From DASUBV01 sp963725175 (lineage in GTDB: Bacteria > Actinomycetota > Actinomycetes > Streptosporangiales > Streptosporangiaceae), in NCBI GenBank assembly GCA_963725175.1, contig CAVRXH010000006.1, positions 4,402,001 through 4,466,000 on the forward strand: a stretch of DNA of 64,000 bases, written 5' to 3'. This document shows, piece by piece, positions 9,224-17,503 of this stretch. The notes under the pieces were generated by a model, which worked only from the letters and a program-made list of their open reading frames with translations, was not told the DNA's origin and did not search any database. The number at the start of each line of letters is the position of its first letter. Position 1 is the first letter of the stretch. The position numbers and the translations under genes are program-made.

Positions 9224-9250
9224 CGCATATTCTGAACTCATCGTTTAGAA
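9205..9250 (+). promoter_or_regulatory. Promoter with overlapping TetR-type operator
   Basis: TTGACC (9205-9210) and TATTCT (9228-9233) are separated by exactly 17 bp, a good vegetative promoter. Overlapping the -10 is an inverted repeat, TTCTGAAC-N5-GTTTAGAA (9230-9250), symmetric at 7 of 8 positions. The MFS start codon is at 9266 and a TetR-type regulator is the next gene, so this is the expected place for autorepression. Confidence 0.65.
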
Positions 9251-9265
9251 ATTAAGGGAGTCTCA

Positions 9266-10462
9266 GTGACGGTCACGTCCACGGAGGAGCCGCAGGTCAG
9301 GCGACGGCAGGCCGGCCTCCAGGTCGTGATCTGGACCATGGCCGTCGCCTGCGGGCTGACCGTCGCGAACCTGTATTACCCGCAGCCGCTGCTCGCGCTG
9401 ATCGCCAGCACGTTCGGCGTCGGCCAGGGCACCGCCGCCATCGTGGTGACCGCCACCCAGCTCGGCTACGCCGCCGGGCTGGCCTTCCTGGTCCCGCTCG
9501 GCGACCTGCTGGAGAACCGCAAGCTCGCCTGCCGGGTCCTGCTGCTGACCGCCGCCGCGCTCGCCGTCGCCGCGTTCTCGCCCGACTTGACCCTGTTCCT
9601 GGTCATGTCCGTGGCCATCGGCGTGACCTCCGTCGTGGTCCAGATCCTGGTCCCGTTCGCCGCCCACCTCGCGCCGCCCGCGCAGCGCGGCAAGTACGTC
9701 GGCCGGGTGATGAGCGGCCTGCTGCTCGGCATCCTGCTGGCCAGGTCCGTGTCCAGCGTCACCGCCGCCGCCTGGGGCTGGCGCAGCATCTACGTCATCT
9801 CCGCCGTCGCCATGCTCGCGCTGTCCGCCGTGCTGTGGCGGGTGCTGCCCAGGCGCCGGCCAGGCAACTCGGTTCGGTATGGCGCGCTGCTGCGCTCCGC
9901 GCTGCGCCTCGTCGCGGAGGAGCCCGTGCTGCGCCGCCGGGCCGCCTCGCAGGCCCTGATGTTCGGCGTGTTCAGCGCCTTCTGGACCTCCATCGCCTAC
10001 GAGCTGATCGACGCGCATCACCTGTCCCAGCTCCAGATCGCCGGGTTCGCCCTCGTCGGCGCCGGCGGGGCCGCCGCCGCGCTGGTGGCCGGCGTGCTCG
10101 GTGACCGCGGCCTCGGCCGGGCCGGCCGCGGGGTCGCCATCGTCATCGCCGTGGCCGCGATGATCCTCGCCTGGCTCGGTTCCGGCAGCGTTATCCTGCT
10201 GGCGTGCGCCGCCGTGCTGCTCGACCTGGCCGTGCAGGCGCACCAGGTGCTCAGCCAGCGCGACGTCTACGCGCTTCGCGAGGACGCCCGCGCCCGGCTC
10301 AACACCGTGTTCATGACCTCGGCGTTCCTCGGCGGGTCCGCCGCCTCCGCGATCTCCGGCTGGCTGCACGCGACCTACGGCTGGAGCGGAGTGGCCCTCT
10401 TCGGCGCGGCGCTGCCCGTGCTGGCCGGGATCGGCTGGCTGTATGAGCGCGCCCGCCGGTAA
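9266..10462 (+). CDS. MFS exporter under a TetR regulator
   Basis: Protein of 398 residues with about twelve membrane helices. Signature regions include VANLYYPQPLLALI in helix 1, the loop 2-3 stretch FLVPLGDLLENRK, and LVGAGGAAAALVAGVLGDRG in the second half. It resembles DHA1-type drug/metabolite efflux proteins. The GTG at 9266 has AAGGGAG eight bases upstream. The last 20 bp overlap the TetR gene, and the operator in front of it supports ligand-induced expression. The exported compound is unknown. Confidence 0.85.
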   Translation: MTVTSTEEPQVRRRQAGLQVVIWTMAVACGLTVANLYYPQPLLALIASTFGVGQGTAAIVVTATQLGYAAGLAFLVPLGDLLENRKLACRVLLLTAAALAVAAFSPDLTLFLVMSVAIGVTSVVVQILVPFAAHLAPPAQRGKYVGRVMSGLLLGILLARSVSSVTAAAWGWRSIYVISAVAMLALSAVLWRVLPRRRPGNSVRYGALLRSALRLVAEEPVLRRRAASQALMFGVFSAFWTSIAYELIDAHHLSQLQIAGFALVGAGGAAAALVAGVLGDRGLGRAGRGVAIVIAVAAMILAWLGSGSVILLACAAVLLDLAVQAHQVLSQRDVYALREDARARLNTVFMTSAFLGGSAASAISGWLHATYGWSGVALFGAALPVLAGIGWLYERARR

Positions 10463-11036
10463 GCGCGGCAGGCCCAGGAGCGAGACCGCTCGGCAGGCCA
10501 TCCTCGCCGCCGCCGGCGACCTCATGCTCAGCGGCGGACTGCCCGCCGCCACCATGGACGCCATCGCCGCCAGGGCCGGCGTCAGCAAGGCCACCATCTA
10601 CAAGTGGTGGCCGTCCAGGGGCGCCGTCGCCCTCGACGGCTTCCTCGACCGCGTCGCCGGCACCCTGTCCATCCCCGAGGGCTCCACCGCCGCCGAGGCG
10701 CTGACCTGGCAGATCGGTGCCCTCGTCGCCATCTTCCGCGACACCACCGCCGGCCCGCTGATGCGCGCCCTGGTCGCCGCCGCCCAGTCCGACCCCGACA
10801 TCGCCCGCTCGCTGCGCGAGCGCTGGCTCGCCCCGCGGCGCGCCGCGACCCTGGACATCCTGCGCTCCGGCGTCGAGCGCGGCGAGATCCGCGCGGGCGT
10901 GGACCTGGAGGCCGTGACCGACGAGCTGTTCGCGCCCGTCTACCACCGCCTGTTCTTCGGCCACGCCCCGCTCGACGACGACCTGGCGCTCGCCCTCGTG
11001 ACCCAGCTCATGACCGGCATCGCGACCCGCGATTAG
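10443..11036 (+). CDS. TetR-family transcriptional regulator
   Basis: Protein of 197 residues. The N-terminal helix-turn-helix is typical: ARQAILAAAGDLMLSGGL, then MDAIAARAGVSKATIYKWW at about residues 40-58. The C-terminal ligand-binding half (TetR_C-like, IARSLRERWLAPRRAATLDILRSGVERGEI) is also recognisable. The start lies inside the MFS gene, so both are expressed from the promoter at 9205, and its likely binding site is the inverted repeat at 9230-9250. The inducer is probably the MFS substrate. Confidence 0.88.
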   Translation: MSAPAGKRGRPRSETARQAILAAAGDLMLSGGLPAATMDAIAARAGVSKATIYKWWPSRGAVALDGFLDRVAGTLSIPEGSTAAEALTWQIGALVAIFRDTTAGPLMRALVAAAQSDPDIARSLRERWLAPRRAATLDILRSGVERGEIRAGVDLEAVTDELFAPVYHRLFFGHAPLDDDLALALVTQLMTGIATRD

Positions 11037-11101
11037 GCGTGACTGGGTTGCCCTCCGTTTCCAAGATGACCGGGTAGCCGCAAACTTCCGGGCTGGCTTG
11101 C

Positions 11102-11308
11102 TCAGGCGACTCGCCGGTACGGGTGCATTTTGACCTCCTCGCCTATACGCCGCCACGGGTAAGGAAGCAGCATCTGCTGGAATAGGAGAGGGTCGATGTT
11201 GAAGTAGTCGTAAATGCCGCCGCTGCGAAAACGGATCCGCAGGATCTGGGCCGCCGGATCATACCCAGCCTCGAGTACGTTCGTGGACGTGACGGGGCGC
11301 ATCTGCAC
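11102..11308 (-). CDS. KTSC-domain protein
   Basis: Small protein of 66-68 residues consisting almost wholly of a KTSC domain: VTSTNVLEAGYDPAAQILRI, FRSGGIYDYFNIDP, then PYPWRRIGEEVKMHPYR in place of the more usual SxGxxF element. KTSC domains are also found at the C-terminus of some lysyl-tRNA synthetases, and their role is not established. GAGGAG stands five bases before the GTG at 11308; the ATG at 11302 is an alternative. The frame stays open upstream to 11470, adding 54 residues of unremarkable sequence that I do not include. Confidence 0.6.
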   Translation of the reverse strand: MQMRPVTSTNVLEAGYDPAAQILRIRFRSGGIYDYFNIDPLLFQQMLLPYPWRRIGEEVKMHPYRRVA

Positions 11309-11619
11309 GGGATCTCCTCGGGTGGTGGGGTCTGCACTGTTTCGGAGTGCCCTTAAGGGCAGACTAGTCGCGTTGAACCCCAACTCGCCGATCCTGAACT
11401 CGCTGCAGCCTTTGCGGGCGTCGATGCGAGCCACGTCTGCTGGGTTAGCTGGGTTCCATGAAGAAGCCATTCACTAGAAGGTGCGGCAAGCGTTAATGGC
11501 GCACGCGCATTTGCAGACCACCTCCACATCGGCTCTCCGATCAGATCCGCGCGTCCTTATGCGCGGCGGTAAGGCTCCTCGCAGGTGTCACGCAGGCACG
11601 CCGCCAGTCCTGTCTTGCC
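11309..11619. other. Intergenic stretch without a convincing gene
   Basis: The stretch holds only the upstream extension of the KTSC reading frame (to 11470) and a 61-codon plus-strand frame (11481-11666) of non-protein-like composition. It is somewhat less GC-rich than its surroundings. No RNA gene or clear repeat was seen. Confidence 0.4.
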
Positions 11620-13377
11620 TTATGCCGCTGCGGTGCTCGGCGGACCGTGGCTATGCAAGGTCCTGATGCCGTCCGGGCTGGTGGCGGTCGTCGTGCCGTC
11701 CGCATTCAGGGTCAGCGACCAGCCCCATCGATGAATCGCGATCAGGTGATGGAACGGGCAGAGCATGACCAGATTCCACAGGGCGGTCGGGCCGCCTCTG
11801 GATCTCGGGATGAGGTGATGAGCTTGGCAGGCCTGGGGTCGCTGCCGGCAGCCGGGGAAGGCGCATCGCCGGTCCCGCCGGGCGACGGCCCTGCGCAGGT
11901 GCGGCGGGACGGTCGCGGTGGGGGCACCGGTGTCGAGCGGGAGGCTGACCGAGGCAGGGAACCCGGCGCGGGTGTCTCCAGCCTGGGCGTCGGCCTCGCC
12001 GCTGGCGGCTGCGTCGTCGTCGCCGGGCCAGCGGGCGGCGGGAAGATCGGCGGCCAGGATTCCGGTGCGCAGGAACGCGGCGAGCCCGGCGGGGCCGGAG
12101 AGCACGCCGGCGGCGTACCGGAGCAGCGTGTCCTGTACCCGGCGGATGCTGCGAGCGCTGAGCGGCGCGTCGCGCCGCCACCCCGTCTGGTCGCGGCGGA
12201 CGCGAGTGAGCATCGCTTCGTAGTGGCCGGGGTCCAGGTAGTCGCGGGTCATCGCGGCGAGCACGGCCGGGTCCAGGTGCCCGGTCACGATCGGGACGAT
12301 CTGTGCGTCGCACGCGTAACCCTCGGCGGCGGCCTGATCCCGGATCCAGCCGGGTTCGCCATCGCCGTCAGCCCGCCCGGCGAACCACCCAGGCGCACCG
12401 TCACCAGACAACCCGCACGCCCACCATGCCGACGCCGCATCACCGGCTGGCCCTGCCCGCCCGGTGTCACTGCCATCCGCAGGCCAGGGTTCCCGGGGGT
12501 CGCCGTCCTCCCTAGCCAGGCCAGCTAGCCACTGGCGCTCGGCCTCGGCTGCGCCGGGGATGCCGCGAAGCTGGTCCAGGGTCAGGTGAAGCTGGATCTG
12601 AGTGGGCTGGCCGGCCACGTCGGGGAGCATGCCACTGGCGGCGAGGCGGCGGCAGGCCTCTTCCAGGGCGTCGTGGTCGCGCTGCGGGCGGGTCCGGACG
12701 TCTTCCGGGCCGGCCTTCTTACTCAGCGAGTCCAGCACGGCGCCGAGCGCGGCGGCGCATTCCGGAGTGAGGTCGCCTGCCAGCTTGCCCGCACCACGGA
12801 AGTGCAGGTCGAGGTGGACGTGGCGGTCATTGAAGTCGCGCTCGGCGCGGTCCCGCTCCCGGTCCGGGCCTGCGCAGCGGTTGTACATCTCCTCCGCCAG
12901 CCCGGACAGGCCGGCCAGGTCCGCGCCGCCGTCGGCGGCCGAGAGCAGGATCTGGTCGGCGTCGTCGCGGCGGTCCGCCGGCAGCATGTCCGACCAGGTA
13001 CAGACCTGCCGCGCCCACGACGGCGAGATCTCCCCGGCGGCCAGCGCCCGGCCGACGCGCGGGTGCGCGGACAGCCGCCGCATCCAGCCCACGGCGGCGG
13101 ACGCCGCCGCTCCGGTCATCCGTGCCTGCCAGGCCAGCCAGGTCCTGGTCGTGCCCTGGCCGTCGGCCTCGCAGCCGGCCAGAGCGGTGAACGCCGACAT
13201 CAGTGCCGCCCGCGCGGCCGTCCGGATCGACTCGGCCTGCTCCAGCCCGCGGAGGCAGTCCGCCACCTCGGCCACGGGCAGCGCGCCCGTGTCGGCCGCA
13301 GCGAGGAACGACAGCCCGGACAGGACCGCCGACAGCGCTTGTGCGGTCCCGGTGAACTGCTCGTCCTGCCGCCGCAC
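11620..13377 (-). CDS. DUF222 / HNH endonuclease domain protein (13E12-like)
   Basis: Protein of 585 residues. The N-terminal two thirds matches DUF222 (FLAAADTGALPVAEVADCL, then HPRVGRALAAGEISPSWARQV, and EAARRLAASGMLPD-like helices). A Gly/Asp/Trp-rich insert lies around residues 290-340. The C-terminus is an HNH nuclease: CAFPGCRQRPQACQAHHLIP, GGPTALWNLVMLCPFHH. This family is abundant in actinobacterial genomes and resembles mycobacterial REP13E12 proteins; the biological role is unknown. A second member lies at 46632-49196. Confidence 0.85.
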   Translation of the reverse strand: MRRQDEQFTGTAQALSAVLSGLSFLAAADTGALPVAEVADCLRGLEQAESIRTAARAALMSAFTALAGCEADGQGTTRTWLAWQARMTGAAASAAVGWMRRLSAHPRVGRALAAGEISPSWARQVCTWSDMLPADRRDDADQILLSAADGGADLAGLSGLAEEMYNRCAGPDRERDRAERDFNDRHVHLDLHFRGAGKLAGDLTPECAAALGAVLDSLSKKAGPEDVRTRPQRDHDALEEACRRLAASGMLPDVAGQPTQIQLHLTLDQLRGIPGAAEAERQWLAGLAREDGDPREPWPADGSDTGRAGPAGDAASAWWACGLSGDGAPGWFAGRADGDGEPGWIRDQAAAEGYACDAQIVPIVTGHLDPAVLAAMTRDYLDPGHYEAMLTRVRRDQTGWRRDAPLSARSIRRVQDTLLRYAAGVLSGPAGLAAFLRTGILAADLPAARWPGDDDAAASGEADAQAGDTRAGFPASVSLPLDTGAPTATVPPHLRRAVARRDRRCAFPGCRQRPQACQAHHLIPRSRGGPTALWNLVMLCPFHHLIAIHRWGWSLTLNADGTTTATSPDGIRTLHSHGPPSTAAA

Positions 13378-13541
13378 GCGCCGCCTCCCTCCGCGAGCCC
13401 GCTGCCCTGGCGATTGTGCACCAGTGGTTAGCTTCTATGTTCGACTCTAGTCGAGGGCACTGACATTTCCGGTCTGTCGACCGTCGCCGGAAAATCTGCT
13501 GCAAGCGGGACGCAACTGACCGGCGGGGAGGGTCAGCAGGG

Positions 13542-15083
13542 TCAGGCGGCCCGAAGCCAGGGCTGCCACAGTGCCCACCCGCCGGCCGCCGCCGGGGCGT
13601 TGCCGGACCCGCCGCAGTCGAGAGTGCCGGAGGACTGGGCGCTGGCTGGGGCCTCGCCGCCGGTCACGGTCATCGAGACCGGCTTGCCGCACGCAGCGGA
13701 ACTGGTCACCTCGATGGTCAGGAACCAGCCGGCCCGCCCCGACGCGGCGAGAGCGGGATGCGTGCAGACCGCGCCGTGCGAGGTCGCCGTGCAGGTCCAG
13801 CCGGACAGGCCGCCGTGGCCCCAGGCCGGGCTGTGTCCGTGGTGATGCTCGGTCGCCAGCCTCGCGCCGGCCGGCAGGGCGATCCAGGCGGCCAGTTTCC
13901 TGCTGCTCGCCGGGCCGCCGTTGGTGACGCCGAACGCGACGCCCGCGATGTTTCCGTGGCCGCCTGGCCCGTACACGCCGATCTCGGCGCTGACCTTGGC
14001 GGCCGGGGGCTTCGGGTGGGCGGTCTTGCGGGCCGGCGGCGGCGTGCTCGGGAGCGGGGCGGGCGGCGGCACGGCGGCATGGTGGTGCCAGGTCACATGG
14101 TGCCTGTGATGCGGTGTGGGGCTGGCCGAGCTCGTGGCGGGAGTCGAAGGATCGGCCGGAACGGAGGCGCCGGGCGGGCTTGGCACGCCCTCGGCTGCCT
14201 GCTGGCCGGCAGCCGGGACGCCGCCGGCCGAGCTGGCGAACAGCAGGTACCCGGCGACGCCGAAGATGGCGAGCAGCGCGCCGGCCCCGGCGGCCAGCAC
14301 GCCCCGCTGCGCTGGCGTCCCGGCCAGCCAGACCTTCAGCCTGCCGGCGGCCGCGCCCAGGCCGCCCGCCCAGGCCGCCGCCGCACGGCCGGCCGGGCCA
14401 GCCGCGCCCCTGGCCCGCGCGGCCCTGGCGATGGCGACCAGGTACCCGGCCGTCGCGGTGCCGAGAACCATCGGCGCGACCACGGTGCGCAGCGCCGCGC
14501 CGGTGTCGGTCAGGCCGGCGGGCTCCCGGCCCGCGCCGCCAGCCTGGTGCTGGAGGTAGGCGTGCCGCAGCCCGGCGCGGGCGCTGGCGGTCAGCTCGGT
14601 CACCTCGGCGGCGGCCAGGCCGAGCACCGGGGCGATGGCGGGCGGCGCGGCCCGCTCGATGTCGGCGTGCCACAGCACCGCGCGCCACCGCTCGGGCAGC
14701 GACAGGTACGCGGCGGCGAGCGGCACGCCGAGGCCGCCGGCGGCCGGCGGGCCGTCGAGGAGCTGTCCTGGGTCGGGAAGCTGCTGGTCGTCGGCGGGCA
14801 CGCTACCGCCGCCGGCGACCCGCCTGACGGCGGTCAGCAGGTAGGGCCGGAACGCGTCGGTCGGCCCGCCACCGCGCTTGATCGCGTCAAGGACCAAGGT
14901 GAACGCGGCGTCGACACTGCTAGCTGCCTGCTCAGGCTCGAGTCCGAGCCGGTCGGCCAGGCAGGCCGCCGCGGCCTCATGCCGGGCGCGGAGGACGGAG
15001 TAGCAGTCGGGCCTGCCTGACCTGATCTGGTTCAGGAGTTCCGCATCGCTGCCCGGCTGACCGCCGCCGGCTGACTCGTCCAT
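13542..15083 (-). CDS. ECF-like sigma factor fused to a membrane anchor and extracellular domain
   Basis: Protein of 513 residues. Residues 12-90 resemble sigma region 2 (DAELLNQIRSGRPDCYSVL, ending FRPYLLTAVRRVA). Residues 125-180 resemble region 4 (LPERWRAVLWHADIE, then GLAAAEVTELTASARAGLRHAYLQ). A hydrophobic segment at about 198-219 and a clear membrane helix at about 264-288 follow, then a Pro/Ser/His-rich linker and about 130 residues of probable extracellular beta domain ending with the stop at 13542. Such C-terminally anchored ECF groups are known in actinobacteria; an integral sensor replacing an anti-sigma factor is the usual idea. No zinc-finger anti-sigma gene is adjacent. Confidence 0.75.
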   Translation of the reverse strand: MDESAGGGQPGSDAELLNQIRSGRPDCYSVLRARHEAAAACLADRLGLEPEQAASSVDAAFTLVLDAIKRGGGPTDAFRPYLLTAVRRVAGGGSVPADDQQLPDPGQLLDGPPAAGGLGVPLAAAYLSLPERWRAVLWHADIERAAPPAIAPVLGLAAAEVTELTASARAGLRHAYLQHQAGGAGREPAGLTDTGAALRTVVAPMVLGTATAGYLVAIARAARARGAAGPAGRAAAAWAGGLGAAAGRLKVWLAGTPAQRGVLAAGAGALLAIFGVAGYLLFASSAGGVPAAGQQAAEGVPSPPGASVPADPSTPATSSASPTPHHRHHVTWHHHAAVPPPAPLPSTPPPARKTAHPKPPAAKVSAEIGVYGPGGHGNIAGVAFGVTNGGPASSRKLAAWIALPAGARLATEHHHGHSPAWGHGGLSGWTCTATSHGAVCTHPALAASGRAGWFLTIEVTSSAACGKPVSMTVTGGEAPASAQSSGTLDCGGSGNAPAAAGGWALWQPWLRAA

Positions 15084-15206
15084 GACCTGGTGCCCCGCGC
15101 TCCCCTAGTTGTTTCGCAAGGTAAATCATCTCTTGCCTGGCGATGCCAGGTGCGCTATTCGCGCGTTTCGGCTGAACCGTCCCGCTCCCGCCCTCGTGTC
15201 AGCATT

Positions 15207-16262
15207 GTGAGCACTGTCACCGTCGCCCGCCGGCGGCTCTGCTTGTCCACGGTCCTGATCGCGGTCCTGGCCGCCGGGCTGGCCTGGCGTGGCTGGGCCG
15301 AGCTGGGCCAGTTCGGGCTGGCCAGGTCCATCGACGCCGGGCGGTTCCAGCTAGCCGGGCCCGCCGTGCTCGGGTTCGTGCTCACCGTGTTCGTGATCGA
15401 GCAGGTCAGGCCCGCCGTCCGGCGGCCGGTGCTGGCCACGGGCCACGTGGTCGACCTGTGCTACCTGCTGACCTACGCCCTGGTCGTGGTCCCGCTGATC
15501 GTGCTGATCGGCTCGGGCTTCGCCACCGCGCTGGCCAGGGCGGCGCCCTGGCTGGTGATCCCCCGGCTGCCCGGCGTGCCGAGCTGGCTGTTCGTCGCCC
15601 TGGCCGTGCTCGGCATCGATGCCGCCGACTGGCTCGCGCACCTGGCCAACCACCGGGTCAGGTCGCTGTGGCGGCTGCACGCCGTGCATCACTCGCAGGA
15701 GGAGCTGAGCATCCTGACGACGTTCCGCGCCCATCCGCTGGTGCACGTGAGCTTCCTGATCTCCGCCATCCCCATCCTCGCCGTCAGCTCCAACGCCGCC
15801 ACCCCGGCCATCGTGCTGACCGTCTACGCCTGCCTTGGCGCGCTGCCGCACGCCAACGTGCGATGGACCTACGGCCCGGCCGGCCGGGTGCTGATCAGCC
15901 CGGCGTACCACCGGATCCATCACGCGGCCACCGGGCGCATCGACATCAACCTCGGCACCGTGTTCGCCGTCTGGGACGCGCTGTCGGGGCGGGCGGTGTT
16001 CCCGGCGCGCGGAGCCGCGCCCTGCGTGACCGGGATCTCCGGACGGCCCGTGCCGGTCGAGCAGGCACCCGGCCGCGCCGGGCTCGCGGGCACCTTCGTC
16101 AGCCAGTGGGCCGAGCCCTTCACCGCCAGCCCGGCGGGCAGCCCGCCCGGCACCAGCCCGGGCAGCCCCAGCATCACAGTGGTCAGCCGAAACACAGTGG
16201 TCAGCCGAAACACAGTGGTCAGCAGAAACACAGCCGCCAGCAGAAAGGCACAGAACCGATGA
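15207..16262 (+). CDS. Sterol desaturase / fatty acid hydroxylase family protein
   Basis: Di-iron membrane oxygenase-like protein of about 351 residues. The histidine boxes are present: DWLAHLANH, LHAVHHSQEELS and YHRIHHA, with four to five hydrophobic segments around them. Substrates in the family are lipids; which one is unknown here. No strong ribosome site is visible, so the start (GTG 15207) is chosen from the hydrophobic N-terminus; the frame is open back to 15090. The C-terminal tail contains 18-bp tandem repeats coding for a repeated VVSRNT. Its stop overlaps the next gene's start (ATGA). Confidence 0.75.
   Translation: MSTVTVARRRLCLSTVLIAVLAAGLAWRGWAELGQFGLARSIDAGRFQLAGPAVLGFVLTVFVIEQVRPAVRRPVLATGHVVDLCYLLTYALVVVPLIVLIGSGFATALARAAPWLVIPRLPGVPSWLFVALAVLGIDAADWLAHLANHRVRSLWRLHAVHHSQEELSILTTFRAHPLVHVSFLISAIPILAVSSNAATPAIVLTVYACLGALPHANVRWTYGPAGRVLISPAYHRIHHAATGRIDINLGTVFAVWDALSGRAVFPARGAAPCVTGISGRPVPVEQAPGRAGLAGTFVSQWAEPFTASPAGSPPGTSPGSPSITVVSRNTVVSRNTVVSRNTAASRKAQNR
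16176..16247 (+). repeat. 18-bp tandem repeat at the end of the desaturase gene
   Basis: Four adjacent 18-bp units (16176, 16194, 16212, 16230). The first two are identical, the third lacks one identity and the fourth is degenerate. The unit begins ACAGTGGTCAGC. The array is in frame and encodes a six-residue repeat just before the stop codon, so copy number can change without a frameshift. Confidence 0.85.
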
Positions 16263-16684
16263 CCGTGACCGAGCAGCAGAAGAAGGCCGGCAGCGCGCCC
16301 GGCCGGGCCGCGATCTGGGCCCTGGCCGTGATCGATGGCGGGCTCCTGGTGACCTCCGGGCTGATCCACCTGCACCTGTGGGACATCGCCTACCGGAACG
16401 TGGCGACCCTCGGGCCACTGTTCCTGGTGCAGGCCATCGCCGCGCTGGTGCTGGCGGTAGCCGTCGTCGCGACCCGGCACATCCTGGTCGTCGCGGCTGG
16501 CCTGGCCCTGGTGGCCGGCACCATCGCCGGGTTCTTCCTGGCCCGCACCGTCGGCCTGTTCGGCTTCAAGCTCACCTTCACCTCGGGCCTGGCCACGACC
16601 GTCGTGGTCGTCGAGTTCGTCGCCCTCGTTACCCTGGCGCTAACCGCGGCACTGCTACTCCGGAGCCGCCAGGCGGCCGGCTAG
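16259..16684 (+). CDS. Small four-helix membrane protein
   Basis: Protein of 141 residues with four hydrophobic segments: AIWALAVIDGGLLVTSGLIH, LFLVQAIAALVLAVAVVA, HILVVAAGLALVAGTIAGFF and a C-terminal TTVVVVEFVALVTLALTAAL. The ATG overlaps the stop of the desaturase-like gene by 3 bp, so the two are translationally coupled and may act together in the membrane. No named family recognised. Confidence 0.7.
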   Translation: MTVTEQQKKAGSAPGRAAIWALAVIDGGLLVTSGLIHLHLWDIAYRNVATLGPLFLVQAIAALVLAVAVVATRHILVVAAGLALVAGTIAGFFLARTVGLFGFKLTFTSGLATTVVVVEFVALVTLALTAALLLRSRQAAG

Positions 16685-16738
16685 GCCGCCAGGGCCGCCG
16701 CCGCGGATACCGGCGGGCCCGGCGGGTAGGGGGATCTC

Positions 16739-17503
16739 ATGCTTGGACTACCCGATGGCATCCGCGCGTGCCTGTTCGACCTCGACGGCGTGCTGACCAA
16801 GACGGCGGCGGTGCACGCCGCCGCCTGGAAGCAGATGTTCGATGACTTCCTCCGCGACCGGTCCGGCGGGCGGGACTTCCGGCCGTTCGACGCCCATGAC
16901 GACTATGACGAGTACGTGGACGGCAAGCCGCGCGCCGACGGCGTGCGGGACTTCCTGCGCTCGCGCGGCATCGAGCTGCCCGACGGCGGGCCTGACGATC
17001 CGCCGGGCGCGCAGACCGTGCACGGCCTGGGCAACCGCAAGAACGAGCTGCTGCTGAAGCGCATCCACGACGACGGCGTGCAGGTCTACGACGGGTCGGC
17101 CAGGTACGTGGCCGCCGTCGTCGCGGCCGGGCTGCACCGCGCGGTGGTGTCCTCCAGCGCCAACACCGCCGACGTGCTCAAGGTGACCGGGCTGGCGCCC
17201 AGCTTCGAGATCCGGGTGGACGGCAACACCATCGCGCAGCGGCACCTGAACGGCAAGCCCGCGCCCGACACCTACCTGGATGCCGCCCGGCAGCTCGGCG
17301 TGCGGCCCGCGCAGGCCGCCGTGTTCGAGGACGCGCTGTCCGGGGTGGAGGCCGGCCGGGCGGGCCGGTTCGGTTACGTCATCGGCGTGGACCGGGTCGG
17401 CCAGGCCGCCGCGCTGGCCGGGCACGGCGCCGACCGCGTTGTCTCCGACCTGGCCGAGCTGCTCGACGGAGACCGGCACGGCAAGCCGGAGGCCGGGGCG
17501 TGA
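16739..17503 (+). CDS. HAD-superfamily beta-phosphoglucomutase
   Basis: Protein of 254 residues that should convert beta-glucose-1-phosphate to glucose-6-phosphate. HAD motif I is LFDLDGVLT (nucleophile Asp plus the acid/base Asp two positions on), motif II VVSSSANT, motif III Lys in GKPAPDTYL, and motif IV VFEDALSGVEAG. The alpha-helical cap (about 20-110) contains the phosphoglucomutase-type HGLGNRKN. It overlaps the GH65 phosphorylase gene by 4 bp, and the pairing of these two enzymes is a well-known disaccharide phosphorolysis module. AGGGGGATCTC precedes the ATG. Confidence 0.88.
   Translation: MLGLPDGIRACLFDLDGVLTKTAAVHAAAWKQMFDDFLRDRSGGRDFRPFDAHDDYDEYVDGKPRADGVRDFLRSRGIELPDGGPDDPPGAQTVHGLGNRKNELLLKRIHDDGVQVYDGSARYVAAVVAAGLHRAVVSSSANTADVLKVTGLAPSFEIRVDGNTIAQRHLNGKPAPDTYLDAARQLGVRPAQAAVFEDALSGVEAGRAGRFGYVIGVDRVGQAAALAGHGADRVVSDLAELLDGDRHGKPEAGA

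Noticed and set aside
11309..11619. tRNA or small RNA gene in the gap beside the KTSC gene
   Set aside because: No cloverleaf or TTCGANTC-type arm was found; the same holds for the other gaps inspected by eye.
11620..13377. Mobile element or prophage remnant around the DUF222-HNH genes
   Set aside because: No terminal repeats, transposase, integrase or phage structural genes are visible near either copy.
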